Shown: piece after piece, positions 45,826 through 58,605 of the stretch | Layout: each line of letters opens with the position of its first letter | Position numbering within the stretch: position 1 is the stretch's first letter | Assembly (NCBI GenBank): GCA_027886185.1 | Contig: WOAB01000506.1 | Span: 868,001-932,000, forward strand | Direction of reading: 5' to 3' | DNA from: Rheum nobile | Lineage: Eukaryota; Streptophyta; Magnoliopsida; Caryophyllales; Polygonaceae | DNA length: 64,000 nucleotides | Notes under the pieces: model-generated | What the model was told of the DNA's origin: nothing | The model's database searches: none | What the model saw: the letters and a program-made list of their open reading frames with translations, nothing else | Made by a program: the position numbers and the translations under genes

Positions 45826-46213
45826 AGGGGTGTTCAAGATCGGTCCGGACCGGAAAAGACCGGACCGGACTGGACCGGTGAAATTACGGTCCGGTCTTCG
45901 ATTCAGGTTTTTCCCTTAATCTGGTCCGGTCCAAACCCGGAAAAAAACCGGTCCGGACCAGTTGAACCGGTTTTTTTTAAAAAAAAATAAAAAATAATAA
46001 GTTAGGAGTTTAAATGTTATTTTTTTATAGATTTTTTCCTTAAGTTAATAAGTTAGGAGTATAAATGTTTTTTAGATATTAAATAAGAATTGTTTTTTTT
46101 TTAAATAATATCCGATCTAAACCGGTCTTGGACCGGACCGAATAGGTCTGGTCCGGTCTCCGGTCCACACTTTTGAAAAAATCCGATCCGGTCTGGACCG
46201 GATGAACACCCCT
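45826..46213. mobile_element. MITE with perfect 11-bp terminal inverted repeats (hAT-like)
   Basis: 388 bp bounded by AGGGGTGTTCA and its inverse TGAACACCCCT. The flanks ACTCCCATCT (45816-45825 and 46214-46223) are a perfect 10-bp direct repeat; hAT elements usually give 8 bp, so part may be pre-existing. Internal sequence is full of GGTCCGGACC-type motifs in both arms. It has no ORF. Confidence 0.88.
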
Positions 46214-46540
46214 ACTCCCATCTCAACATCCTTGAAGCTATAAAATTTGTATTACTTTTAAAGAAAAAAAGAATGTTAGATATAAATCTCTATTTTAGAT
46301 TTTCCATTTTAAATTCATATATATCAAAAATAAACATTCCTTAATATAGAACTTGAAAATTCAACGTTCTTTCCCTAATCTATTTTGGATAATTTTAATT
46401 TCGAAGATTATTTTTATGCTATGTTAACATTTAATAATTTTTAAATTAATCTTAAAATTTAAAATAAATAAAGTAAAAATTATAAATTATGTCAATATAA
46501 AAAAGTCGATCCCGTGCGTAGCACGGACATGAATATCTAG

Positions 46541-48227
46541 TATTATATATGCTTCTACCTCTCTCGCATACATACTGCATGCTAATTTGTACTTTTACAT
46601 CTAATTTGGATTAAGCGTAATTGCTACTTCTACCTCTCTCGCATACATAGTTCTTTATATGGTATGTGCTAAACAACATGTTTTGGTTTATCTTTGTTTG
46701 TGCAATTGAATATTTCAATCTCTAAAGTGATGATTTCAGTCCTTGAAGTGATGATTTTCATCCCTAAAGTGATGATTCAATCCATGAAGTGATGATTTTC
46801 AATTCTCTTATTGTGTCAGTTTGCAATTGGAATCTTTTTTATGTTGGGCCTATTATTTTTGGCTTGACTAAAGAGCTTCATTTTAATGATTTTGGGTCGG
46901 GTCCAACTATGTTAAGATGTTACCCATTGCTCATGCTCTTACCATGTTGTGACTTTGTTTAATAAAACTAGGTTGTTTGAGAACAACATTTAGTATTCGT
47001 TTACTCTCATGAAATTCTGACTGATCTTAGAATCCTGGTTGGATAACTTTGATTGATTAGACTTGTTCCAATAGTTTGATGATATTGACCTAGAAGGTAT
47101 ATCATCACGTAAGTATTTTGAATGATGATGAAGTCCTATGATACGATGAATATTCTCGTATGGACTAAGCTCCCTGATAATTTCTTTTTTAAGAGAAATT
47201 GTTTTTCAAAGATGTTTTGACTAGTTAGTTGAATATCCTTATTTGACAAAACGGGTTGTTTTAAGTTAATTATTATTATGGCAATATATCTTGTTAACTT
47301 AAAATGAAATTTGGATAAAAAATGTATTAGTTTTATACATATGTTTGAGTGCATAGTCATTTATTCTGCTTCCTGTTGACTGAGATTCGGGATTTTTTAT
47401 TTTGATAGGAATCCTAGATAGAGATATCGCAAGACTCAATTGATACGCTCAAGGTCAACATGACACCATAGAGCACATTTTCTTTCATGGTTAAAGAAAT
47501 GTTTTCCTATGAGAGAAAGGGTCTAGGAAGACATGCACATGTGTGACAAAAAAAGTACAACATTCTGTAACGTTTCCTGAGAGAACCTTTTCGTAGAAAG
47601 CTGAGTGACTTCTAAAATAGATTTATTCTGGAGCCCTTCAAGGATATGATCCTCGTTTTTGCTCGATGGGTGCTGAACTTGGGATTTGGTGGTTCTAGCA
47701 TCTAGAGGAAAATAGTGGATGAAGGCATCACTAAGGATGCGTTTCCATGGATCTGGCGGACATTGTTAGATGCAAAGTACGAGATTCTTCAAAAGATCAT
47801 CAACTTGTTTGAACATGAAGATGAATTTGAAGAAGTGTATGAGGCATACTCGTATGAAGAGTTTTGATCATCATCCATATTTTCCCAAAATTACTAGTTT
47901 AGAATAGTCCATTAAAATTGCTTAGTAGAAGTGATTTGTTTAATGGTTTCTCTAAATAAATAAAACTAGATTCCAATGGGAGTTTGCTTATTTATTCATT
48001 AAACGATGGTTGCATTATTTTTCTTATGAGACTAAATAAATTTAAAGCATAGGTTGCTTTTATTCATTTGTGTAATGAAGTGTTAATTATCAGTTATGCT
48101 CCAAGGGAGTTGATTGTTTGCTATATACATGTTTTTGTTTCGGATGTCATAACAAATAATGATACATTGTATTATTACTATGCATGTGTGCATGTAATAA
48201 ATGACATTTGTCTATTGTCAATGATAG
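46541..48227. other. AT-rich region ahead of the copia element
   Basis: A short duplication (CTTCTACCTCTCTCGCATAC at about 46553 and 46626) and repeated AAGTGATGATT units (46724-46800) are present. A frame at about 47715-47868 (ending FEEVYEAYSYEEF) could be an exon remnant; I do not recognise it. No copia LTR could be delimited. Confidence 0.4.
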
Positions 48228-51200
48228 ATGGTGAACACAATTACCAAACGAATTATCGTTGACCTGAATAAGGGTGAGAAGATAATTGAATACAATTACG
48301 ACATGTTGAGTCATAAAGTTTATTTGATTTTGGAAGACCATGAGCTTCTAGAACCTCTCACTCAGACCATGGATTCACCTATTGTTGAAGCTGTGACTCC
48401 TGCTCAACATCGTAGGAATGTTAAAGTGCATGAAGCCTGGAAAAAGTAGTTTGTGGTTGTTCGAATAATTCTACTAAGCAATATGAGAAATGATCTCATG
48501 TTGAGGTTCAAAGCATGTCCTACGGCTAAAGAGCGGAGGGAAGTATTGCAAAGAAACTTTAGTGGGTCGAATATCATAAGAAGGCGATAGTTGCAGACGC
48601 GTTTTAACAGCAACAGAAAGAAAGTTGACCATTCTATAGTTGAACATATTATTGCAATGGCAAACCTAATCACTGAATTGAAAGCCTTAGGTCACAATTT
48701 GACCGATGAGCATCAAGTTCAAGGCATGATTAGGTCCATCCATGGGGTCAGAGTTGGGATTCTTTTTAAACATAATCTGACCCATGATGACAACATCAAA
48801 ATCTTTGAGGATGTTGCTCGTCATTTCATTCTAGAGGAAGAGAGACTTCAAGCTAAGAAGTCGTCTCATGAACCCTATGTAGTTGAAGCCGAAAATGACA
48901 ACAACTCCATGGAAGCATGTAAGAGGGGGAGGAATAACTCGATCCTAGCAAAACCAAGCAGCAAAAAAAGAAATGACATAAATCTACTAAGGGGCGTAAA
49001 ATTCAAAAGGGGAATGCTTCCCTATCTACAAAAAACAACAAGCAAAGGGGTGCTTGTTTTAATTGTCACGATAAGGGACACTTCGTGCATGACTCCCCTA
49101 AAAATCATGTACGTGTTTCTATTACGTGCATGTCTAATTGCTATATAACTTCATGATATATGTTAACTGATTCTACTCTTGTGTGGAGTGTAGACTCAAC
49201 AGCAACGAAGCACATGGCACGGTAGCTTTTGTGCTACATAGATTTTCTCCAAATAAGTAGAGGATCTAAGAGGATTTTCATAGGATTTGACACAAGTTTG
49301 GGTGTACTAGGAATTGGAAGTAGCAAGCTATGCCTAAGTAGTGGACGGGACCTTATGATTCATGATGTGTTTGTAACACCCCGGATTTGTGATCCTTTAT
49401 AAGGATTAGAGTGTTACACATGTCAACAAAAGCTCTTCCTTTTCATGGTTCAAGTGAGGACAAAGAACTATTAAGGTTAAGCATGCTAGGGCGGGAGTAG
49501 TACCAAGATGGGTGACCTCTTGGGAAGTCCGCGGATTGGCATTAGATGGAGTTTCTAAGCCTCACGTCTTACAAATGGTATCAAAGCCGACTCTGGGTTA
49601 CGAGTGGACTTGGCCTGGATGGCGGTCGCTCAGCCCAGAGGGCGGTCTTTGGGCCTTGACAAGATTGTCAAGGGTTTAAGTGAGGGTGATTGTAACACCC
49701 CAAACTTGGTTTATAAGGATTAAAGTGCTACCCATGTCAACAAGAGCTCTTTCTTTTTATGGTTCAAGTGAGGACAAAGAACTATGAAGTTAAGTGTGCT
49801 ATAGCGGAAATAGTATCAGGATGGGTGACCTCTTGGGAAGTCTTCGGGGTTGGCATGGGCTAGCGCTTCAAAGGTCTAGGGTATTACAGTGTTGTATGCT
49901 CCTAGAATAAAGCAAAAATTTGTTTATGCTTATGCTTTAGCTAGATTTGGTTTCAAGGTTTTCTTTGATGATAATGGTCTACCATTGTATCAAAAACAAA
50001 AGTGGGTTGTGATTGGTAAATGCTATTTTTAAAAAAAAATTAACAATAGACACTTACACTTGGAATTCTAGGTTATGCCACATAGGTATTGACCGAATGA
50101 ACAAATTAGATAAGGAGGGTCTTTTAGAAGATACTTCAAAGCTAAAGTTTGGTGTATGTGAGCCATGCCTGGCAGGGAAGGTTGTGAGAAAGTCTTTTGA
50201 AAAAGTCAAAAGAGCCACTCAACCATTGCAGTTGATACATTCTGACATCTATGGCCCAATGAGTGTTAACACTAGCCATGGTGCCAGGTATTTCATAACA
50301 TTTCTTGATGATTGTACACGTTTTGGAATCGTGTATTTAATTTCACTAAGGTTTGAAGCATTAAGTTGCTTTGAGAAACATGTGAAATTAGTAAAAAATC
50401 AATTATCTCTTAAAGTTAAAGCTTTGAGAACTAACAAGTCTTGAGAATAGCTCTTAGAACCATTCAAAAAATTATGTGACGAGAAAGGGTATAGATCGAC
50501 AACTGAATATTCCTTATACTCCTCAACAAATTGGAGTTGCATAGAGAAGGAATATAATGCTCATGGAAATGATAAGATCCATTATGGCACAAACAAGCTT
50601 ACCAATTTCTTATTGGAGAGATGCATTGTTTGTAGCTTATATCACTACCACTTCTCATAGATATGGGAAATTAAGTCCTAGAGGCAAAAAGTGTGTATTT
50701 ATACGTTACTGTGAGAACTCTTAAAGGATACATTTTCCTCGGTGAAAATGACAATGGGAGGGTAACTGGGATTGATTCTTGAGATGCCAAATTCTTGAAA
50801 AATGAATTTCCAAGTATAGCAAGAGTAGATAGAACCAAGAGCTCTATAATCAAATTGGATTTGATTCAATCATAGAGTCTGTGGTAAACAGTATGGATGT
50901 GCAAGGTCCAGAAGTTCAATTCGCAGCTCAAGATTAGTCAATAGTGAATACGATTGAGGAACCATTGACTATTCAAGAAAGCATAGAATTGCAGAATTCT
51001 AATGTTCTTGAGCAAGTTCCAGAGAAACAAGAAATTCAACTTGATCTAAAACATGAAGAGCTTCAAAATAATTGAGGATAAAATCCAAGAGTTTCGAAGT
51101 ACCACAATCACGACAAAGTGCCTAAAATGTACTTCAGCATTGAAGCAAACATCGTTGCTCCAAGTGTTTTTGAGTATGAAACTTTCATGACTACTCAAAC

Positions 51201-52760
51201 AAGTGAATAAGAGCCAAGGACGGTAGATGAAGCTCTACATGGTCAAAAGGCTAAGGAATGGAAGAAAGCAATGGATGAGGAAATGGAGTCGATCCAACCA
51301 AGTCCGGGAGCTGGTTGATCTGCCACCAAAAAATAATATCATATAAAACAAGTGGTTTCGTAAGGTAAAAAAGGTGGATGGATCCAATGATAAGTAGAAG
51401 GCAAGATGAGTTGTCAAAGGCTATACTCAAAAGGAAGGAACGATTATGAAGATACCTTTGCTCATGTTGTCGAATTGGGATCAATTAGACTCATCTTGGC
51501 CACTGTAGCTCAACTTGACTTGGAGTTGCACCAAATGGATGTCAAGACAGCTTTTCTCAATGGAGAACTTTAGGAAGAAATCTATATGATACAACCTTAA
51601 GTTTTTAGACAAAAAGGAGATGAGAAGAAGGTCTGATGACTTCTCAAATCCATATATGGTCTAATACAAGCTTTCTAGACAATGGAACATTAAGTTTCAT
51701 GAAGCAATGATGGAGGATGACTTCAGTAAGCTTCTAGAGGATCATTGTGTTTATTTCAAGCAGACAAAGAAAGGTTTTGTAATCTTAACTTGTATGTAGA
51801 TGACATATTGATGGTTAGTGAAAACTTGGAGATGTTGAGCGAGACTAAGTCTTGGCTCTCTTCCAAGTTTGAGATGAAGGATATGGTGAAGCTAGTTATG
51901 CATCAGGGGTCAAGATATTGAGGAGCAGGTCTAAACGCTTATTGGGTATAACTCAAGTGACTTATATCAAGAATATCTTACGGAGGTATAATTTTGGTGA
52001 TTGCAAACGAATAGATACCCCAACACAAAAAGGTGTTGCGCTTAGTACAAAAATGGGTCCCAAGACTCCTGAAGAGAGGGAAAAGAAAAAAAGAATGCCC
52101 TATTCCAGTGTTGTTGGCAGTCTTATGTATGTCATGATTTGCACTATACCAGATATTTGTCATGTTGTAGGGCTGGTACTTCCAACCAAATCTTGGTCTA
52201 GAACATTGGAATGTCGTGAAGAGAATACTTAGGTATCTGAAAGACACAGAAGACTAAATCCTGTGCTATGGTGGATCAAATCTACATCTTGTAGGATACA
52301 CAAATGAAAGTTGGGATAGAGACCTTGATGAACAAAAGTCAACATCAAGTCATGCGTTCATGTTAAACGGGTGAGTTATTTTTTAGTGTAGTAAGAAACA
52401 ATCTTGTGTGACACTATCCACTATGGAAGTTGAGTACATTGTATCATCAGCAACTTCACATGAAGCAGTTTGGCTACAAAGATTCCTGAAATGTTTGGGT
52501 GTTATAAGTAGTACAAAGGAAGTTGTCACAATACACTTGATAGTATGGATACATTAGCTTATATGAAAGAACCCAAATATCACAACAAAATGAAACCATT
52601 CATATGAGATATCACTATATCAGTGATGTAATGGTCAAAGGGAAATTTTCCTTAGGGCACATTGCAACCACACATATGATTGCAAATCCTCTGACAAAGT
52701 CTATTAGTAGACCTTCTTTCCAAAGTCATGTAAAGTCTTTAGGACTTTAGAAAGGTTTTT
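48228..52760 (+). pseudogene. Degraded Ty1/copia gag-pol, interrupted by Cassandra
   Basis: Gag fragments are at 48228-48449 and 48591-49115 (ILEEERLQAKKS, followed by a CCHC-like zone near 49060). The protease site reads VDSTATKHMAR at about 49190. The Cassandra insertion (49372-49888) breaks the next domain (MIHDVF ... APRIKQK). Pre-integrase and integrase follow: RLCHIGIDRMNKL, CEPCLAGK, PLQLIHSDIYGPM, FLDDCTRF. RT is heavily stopped but keeps LYVDDILMV at about 51790 and GSLMYVMICTIPDIC at about 52110. An RNase H remnant (EAVWLQRFLK) is near 52460. PR-INT-RT order identifies copia. Many stops and frameshifts mean it is inactive. LTRs were not found. Confidence 0.85.
49372..49888 (+). mobile_element. 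Cassandra TRIM retrotransposon (copy 1)
   Basis: 517 bp: LTRs 49372-49573 and 49691-49888 (both TGTAACACCCC...TTACA), a 117-bp internal domain starting with primer site TGGTATCAAAGCC (49576). Perfect target duplication GTGTT lies at 49367-49371 and 49889-49893. Each LTR carries a 5S rRNA-derived block (about 49465-49535 and 49777-49848) including GATGGGTGACCTCTTGGGAA, the 5S internal promoter region that defines Cassandra. It has no ORF. Its 5S part should provide Pol III transcription; this is known for the family. Confidence 0.95.
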
Positions 52761-54340
52761 AGAATCTATCATTGATATGTTTTAACATTGATGTTTTGAC
52801 ATTACTAATGGTTAAATAAAGAGATGATGCTTATGTACTCCAAAAAAAATTGGTATATACATGTTATGTCACTAAACCATAGTTTGTTTCTCACAAAAAC
52901 AAATGTCTCTACAAATGTGTGTCATTGTAGGGGTAAGATGTCTCAAGCCTTTATGGAAATAGGTTGAGAGAAATACCGCCTTGACTGATTGTTGGTAAAA
53001 AATGAAACATCTCTTGTTAAGAAAGATTGCATAGGTAAAATCATTAAAAATGATAAAACTCCCATACCAATGGGTTAAAAAATCTAGGTATTTTGTTTAA
53101 GTAACACATAAGGTTTACCTATTCAGGTAAAGAGGACGAAACTTATTAGTAGTGCTCCCCGTAACATACTTTTATACTGGTATATGCTAGACAACCAAAT
53201 GAGTTGATAGATGGATCTTGTCTTTATCACTATGTGAGCCACTATATATAAAATAGCAACCCTTAGTCACTATCGGCATAGATAATTGATTGTGATGTTA
53301 ATGTCATTACTTTGGTTGTGTCTCGATGGCTATGAAAGATTCGGTCTAAGTTGGACATTTCTGGGCATACAATCATCAATTCATTAATGCGCTCCTAGTG
53401 CAAAAGGAAGGTAATATGAGTAGTCATAGACATAAATTGGATTTGTTGCTACTGACAATCATAGGATTGTTGTACATCACCATTATGGTTGAAACAAACT
53501 TAATGGATTGAGGGGTCCAGTTTGTGAGATCAACTAGTTCGATGAAAGATAAACCTAGGGATGCAACAATACTTATTAGTCTCCCCAACGGGATGTTCTT
53601 CATACTGGTCCCCAACAAGATTTCTAGTTTGAAGATTTTCATGCAGGTAGTATTGTTGGGTTGCACGGCATATATATGAAAGTATGAGATAAGAATTGGA
53701 GGAATATCTTTTGTGTGAGTGGGAGATGTAGTCTATATGTATTAATTTAGGGTGAGGATGGGCGCGCACATAAGAACCGAGAACGCCTACGACTGTCCAT
53801 TACCTTTTATAAACGGCCCAAAACATGCGAAGGGGAAAGCCCAAAAAAATGTTGCCATGCGCTTTTATTAAAATGTTTTAGTCTGCGAGACAAGCTAAAT
53901 CACCAGTTTTGAAACGATCGCCCCTCCAACTTCTAGTCATTTCCATATTCCTCACAAACTAATTTGAACGTGATGTAGGGCGATTTTCCACATTGATTTT
54001 GAGCTATTCTTGCGGCAATTCACGACGATTACATCGACGACTTTGGCGGTTCCACGACAATTTTGGCAATTTTCCGCGGTGATTTTGAGCAGTTGTAGAG
54101 ACAATTTGGTAGAGATTAGAAGCGATTTACTCCTCCATCTCCTCAGCTGCAAAAATGACGAAGAAAATCGAGAAACTCGAAGGTATATGAGCACTAAAAC
54201 CTACTAGTTTTGCTTGTTTTTAGAAGGCAACGTTTGGTTTTAAAATTTGAACATGATCGATTTTGTGCAAGTTTTTGAACAATTTAATCATGTAGTTTTG
54301 TAGATTGAAGGATTTTTAACCTAGATCAATAATCTTATAT
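52761..54340. other. Unassigned sequence downstream of copia
   Basis: It possibly includes the copia 3' LTR, but no matching 5' copy was found. No gene is seen. A run of related GGCGATTTT/TGGCAATTTT segments at about 53975-54120 is low complexity. Confidence 0.4.
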
Positions 54341-54414
54341 ATGTCAAATCAATTGTGCTCATATAAATATAGAATATTTGTTCATCAATTCTTGCTTGTG
54401 TGTTCATGTATATA

Positions 54415-54863
54415 TCCAACATGAAGTGGAAGTAGGGAATATAAGGTTGTTTGAGGATGTTGTTACAGTGGAAGAATAAGTGGAAATGCTTCCAAATGAG
54501 GTATAACAAGAGTGCATTTGTTTTGTGTTAATTATGAATGTGTGTGCATTCATTTTTAACATGAGTTTTTTGTAGAAGAAAAATGAAACAACAAATGTTA
54601 AGGTATAACAAGATGCTTGTGTGTTCATTTATTGTAAGATATATGTTCATTAATTCACGCTTGGGTGTTCATTTACTATAAGATATGTGTTCATCAATTC
54701 ATGCTTGGGTATTCACCAATTCATGCTTGTGTATTCATGTATAAATCCAACATGAAGTGGAGGAAGTAGAGGCAACAAGGTTGCCTAGGGATCTTGTTAC
54801 AGTGGAAGAACAAATGAAAATGCTTTCAAATGAGGTATAACAAATGTACATTTGTTTTGTGTT
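54415..54863 (+). repeat. Tandem duplication of a ~115-bp exon-like block
   Basis: Blocks at about 54415-54530 and 54745-54863 share TCCAACATGAAGTGGA, TTGTTACAGTGGAAGAA and TCAAATGAGGTATAACAA. Each reads as a short exon ending in a GT donor (VTVEEQMKMLSNEV in the second). Between and after them are repeats of GCTTGTGTGTTCAT that also occur at 63660-63800. Confidence 0.6.
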
Positions 54864-55465
54864 CATTTTTTACCATTTTTTTTTGTAGAAGAAAAAGGAA
54901 ACAACAAATCTTCATTTATAAGATATGTGTTCACCTATTCATGCTTGTGTGTTCATAAATATATGCTTGTGTGTTCATCAATAGATACTTATGTATTTAT
55001 CAATAGATGTTCATGTGATCATCTAAATATGCTTGTGTGTTCACTACTCGAAAACTTCATATTTCCGACAGGCCTTCACTGACACATAAAATCGTTGGAG
55101 ATGCACCGACGGGTATATCCTTCCCGCACCGAGACGTCGAGCCCGATCTCATCTCATGAATGGAAGTTGAGGATGTCGAGGAGTGGGCTTTTGGTCTTCA
55201 TCTCATGAATGGGATGAGGTAACAAATATTAATTTAAGCTAATTTTGCTACTGTGTGCAAAATTTTGGTGGGAAAAGTGGGCGGTGATAACATTTCAATG
55301 AAAATTGCAAAATTTTAATTACTAAGTTAAAAGAAATACAGTTGGTAACTGACATAATCCCCTATAAACAAACGTGTGTACGCCCCTTAATTAGTAGCCC
55401 CATATAGCAGTTCTACTGTAGAGATCTCTTTCTCCTCTTTCATTACATTATTACCATTTCTCACA

Positions 55466-58400
55466 ATGAATTCAAGAAAAAGGATGGCTCTTCGCTTATC
55501 TGGAAGCCAACTTGGGGCTCCTTCCAATTCTGGCAACATGAAAGGTCTTCGTCATGAAATGGAAGCCAACACCCCCGCGGTTGTGGTTGAGGGCCAAAAC
55601 ACATCAGATGAGGATGAGATGAAGAATGACACCCGCATGAATGAACCACGGGAAGAGGAGATCCCATCTTACAAAGCTCCACGTGTAAGCTTCGACTCTG
55701 ACAACACTGGAGATGAGCTCGAAAAGGATGCACGAAATAGGCAGAGAATTTATCCCAAGGAAAACACGTAATATGTTGAATTCGCTATATTTGTTTATGA
55801 GGTTTTTTATGTCAATTTTTGATAATATGTTAATTTTTGTCTTCAATTCCTGAATCACAGGTTTCAGAGCAATGAATATGTTGTAAAGGTTATCACCCAC
55901 AACATACATTCCCACTTTGATGGACCATGGGGTTCATTTTCTAAAGTTCCTGACGATTTTAGAAATCTATGGTGGACATAGTTTCAATTAAGTATTTCAG
56001 ACCTATTCATTAAGTTCCCTAAATTGTAGGTTTTATGCTAGACTAGTGTTGATTTCGCATTATAATAGTTGGATTTTGTTGGATATTACTCCATTTGTCC
56101 AGTTGCTTGACGTTTTAGTCCTACTATTTTGTTCAGATTTACTTGTCATTTTAAGTATTTTGACAAACTATTTTTATTAATACCCTTGTAAATTATGTGT
56201 TTAAGATAATTACTCTTGTTGGGCTTGAAAACCTGTAAACATCAGTAAGACAAACAACTTTTCACTTCACTTTACTAAAAAGTTGCATGTGCACGGGTGA
56301 ATTAGGATGTGAAGCGTTAACTACTAGTACTACATTTAACTTTAATTAGTTAAAGGAAAAAACAACTTGAGCAATGAATATACAATATTAAGGGTAATTT
56401 AGTCAGATTAGTAGACATCTTAAAATTTGTGCTATTGTCTACAACGTCAAACAATTTTGAACATGGGGAGTACCTTATTAAAGTCTTACTCGATGTGAAT
56501 TTGAGACTTCTGGATAAAGAATGCTTCAATATAATGCTTTTCTTGATTAGATTATGCCTAAAAATATGTTTTTTAACTCTTTAAGAATACTTGATATCTT
56601 ATGGAACTCGGTTAGGACATTATGAAAAATAAATAACAGAATAAGAAATTTGTAAAAGTTAAGTTTTTATTGACATGACTAAATATGTGTAGAATCACTT
56701 ATTTTGGAAAGATCGTCATGCAACAAGGGAAAAGGCAATTTAGAGAACAAAGTGTAGCCAACATATAAGGAATGCATTTTGTGATGCTCGAAAGAATCGT
56801 AGATGACCACCCTTTGTTAGTCCTGAACATTGAGCCACAATCTTGAAAGATTGGGAGAAAAGTGACAGGTTCAAGCGCATTTATGAAACTAATAAGCGTA
56901 ATCGAACATCTGAGGGAAGTAAAGGGTTTTCTCTATATACAGGAGGCTCTAGATTTGTTGTTCAAAATGTGGAAAAAAATTGTAAGTATATTATTTACTT
57001 TATGTTAGTTCTGTATTCTGTTAATTCCATGTTGTTTAATATTCAAGTTAAATTCGTTTTAGGAGAAAGAAAGTGGTAAAAGAATGACCCAAGAAGAACT
57101 TATTGTGGCAATGTATCATAGCAAGAAAAAAAGGAAATTTATGGGTGATCGGCTTCAAAAGTATATTGTAAGTATGTTCTTTCTACAATCAAGATTTTAT
57201 ATATTTTTATAGATTATAGGTTAGATTTTACTTAGTGTAGAGCACAAATACTTGAGAAAGTTTATGCTTTACTTAATTTTTGTTAGAATTTCAGTTTTTG
57301 CACCTAGTGTTTAGGGGAGGGCTGAATAGAGATATTTGACAATGAATTAAACATATATTATTGTATGGTTATATAGAATAGTGCAAGTTCGTGTCAGCTT
57401 GTGGGGTTAAAATATTAATGTCATCAACGTTTGGAAGGTGTCAGACTGTTAGTGGTAGAGACTGAACGCGATCTCATTAATGGGCCTCACCAATTTTATG
57501 GTTTTATGAGCTTCTACGCTTATTCATTTGCCAATTAAATATAACATCAAGCTAGATTCAATTTTATGTTACAATGATGTGAATATTGAAAGTATCAGAA
57601 TTTTCAAGAACCATAGTCAAATACAAATTAATTCAATTATTCAAAGCACTAAGAGCCTTCCAATTCCACTATGGATTCAATTGATCGATTTCCACGATAA
57701 GAGTTTATATGTATGTGTATTTTAACGATCTAATTATGCCAAGCTGCATACATATTAGTTTATGTAGTTGTGACCTCTAGTTGAATCTATATATATGGTT
57801 GTATTGTTTTATTATTTCTTAAGTTGTAGTTGTATATTGTTTGTTTGTAGGATTGTTTTAATGGATTATGTGGGGAATGGAGAGAGTCTCATCCAAGAGT
57901 TGGTGAAGGAGCACGAGTTGTAGTTGTATATTGTTTGTTTGTAGGATTGTTTTAATGGATTATGCGAGGAATGGAGAGAGTCTCATCCAAGCGTTAACTA
58001 CCAGTACTACATGCTTCAAGCCATAACTTGTTAATCTGTTCTTGAGGCATTTCCTCTCTTGGATGAGACTCTTTCCATTCCCCACATAATCCATTAAACC
58101 AATCCTACAAACAAACAATATACAACTACAACTTAAGAAATAATAAAACACTACAGCCATATAAATAGATTCAACTAGAGGTCACAACTACATACACTAA
58201 TATGTATACAACTTGGCATAATTAGATCGTTGAAATACATATACATATAAACTCTTATCGTGGAAATCGATCAATTGAATCCATAGTGGAATTGGAGGGC
58301 TCTTAGTGCTTTGAACAATTGAAATTCCTCTCTTGGATCGTGCTCCTTCGACTACGCTTATTCAATATGTTCTTGAGGCATTTCCTCTCTTGGATCAACA

Positions 58401-58605
58401 AGGATCGTTATACCACAAGATGGATAATGTGCTGAATCCAGCAACTCAAACTCCTCATTCACCAACCCGTGCTCCTTCTGATCCTCTGTCGCGTGCATCT
58501 TCTTCACTGCCTCTTGCTCCCTCTCCTCCAGCTCATGTTGCTTCTCCATCCAGGCATGAAACCATAACCTCAAGCCCAGCAGAGCTCTGCAAGGTAGCAC
58601 AATAA
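55466..58605 (+). pseudogene. Transposase_24-type (Ptta/En/Spm) gene of the CACTA element
   Basis: Exon 1 (55466-55769) encodes an N-terminal acidic/Ser-rich segment beginning MNSRKRMALRLSGSQLG and ends at GTAATA. Exon 2 (about 55861-56000) has FDGPWGSFSKVPDDFRNLWW and then a TAG. Exon 3 (about 56690-56981) has PPFVSPEH, a stop where Trp is expected, then LKDWEKSDRFKRIYETNKRN and SLYTGGSRFVVQN. Exon 4 (57063-57170) has RMTQEELIVAMYHSKKKRK and ends at GTAAGT. A Pro/Ser-rich part lies at 58333-58605. The N-R-GS spacing matches Transposase_24, the accessory (TNPA-like) DNA-binding protein of CACTA elements. At least two stops and the inverted duplication at 57634-58321 break the gene. Confidence 0.7.
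57634..58321. repeat. 266-bp inverted repeat with 156-bp spacer
   Basis: Arms 57634-57899 and 58056-58321 are near-perfect inverses. The spacer holds a direct copy (about 57917-57990) of the inner 75 bp of the left arm. Transcription across it would give a long hairpin RNA. Confidence 0.88.

Larger units (their letters stand above)
44290..46540 (+). mobile_element. Helitron-like unit 2
   Basis: It starts with the same 195-bp head as unit 1, immediately behind that unit's tail, and ends with hairpin CCGTGCGTAGCACGG (46512-46526), ten bases, then CTAG|T (46537-46540). This is a canonical Helitron 3' end. It lacks coding sequence and contains the TIR MITE at 45826-46213. Confidence 0.68.

Noticed and set aside
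49465..49848. 5S rRNA genes
   Set aside because: The 5S-like blocks are partial, diverged and lie within paired LTRs with a target duplication; they are Cassandra promoter sequence.
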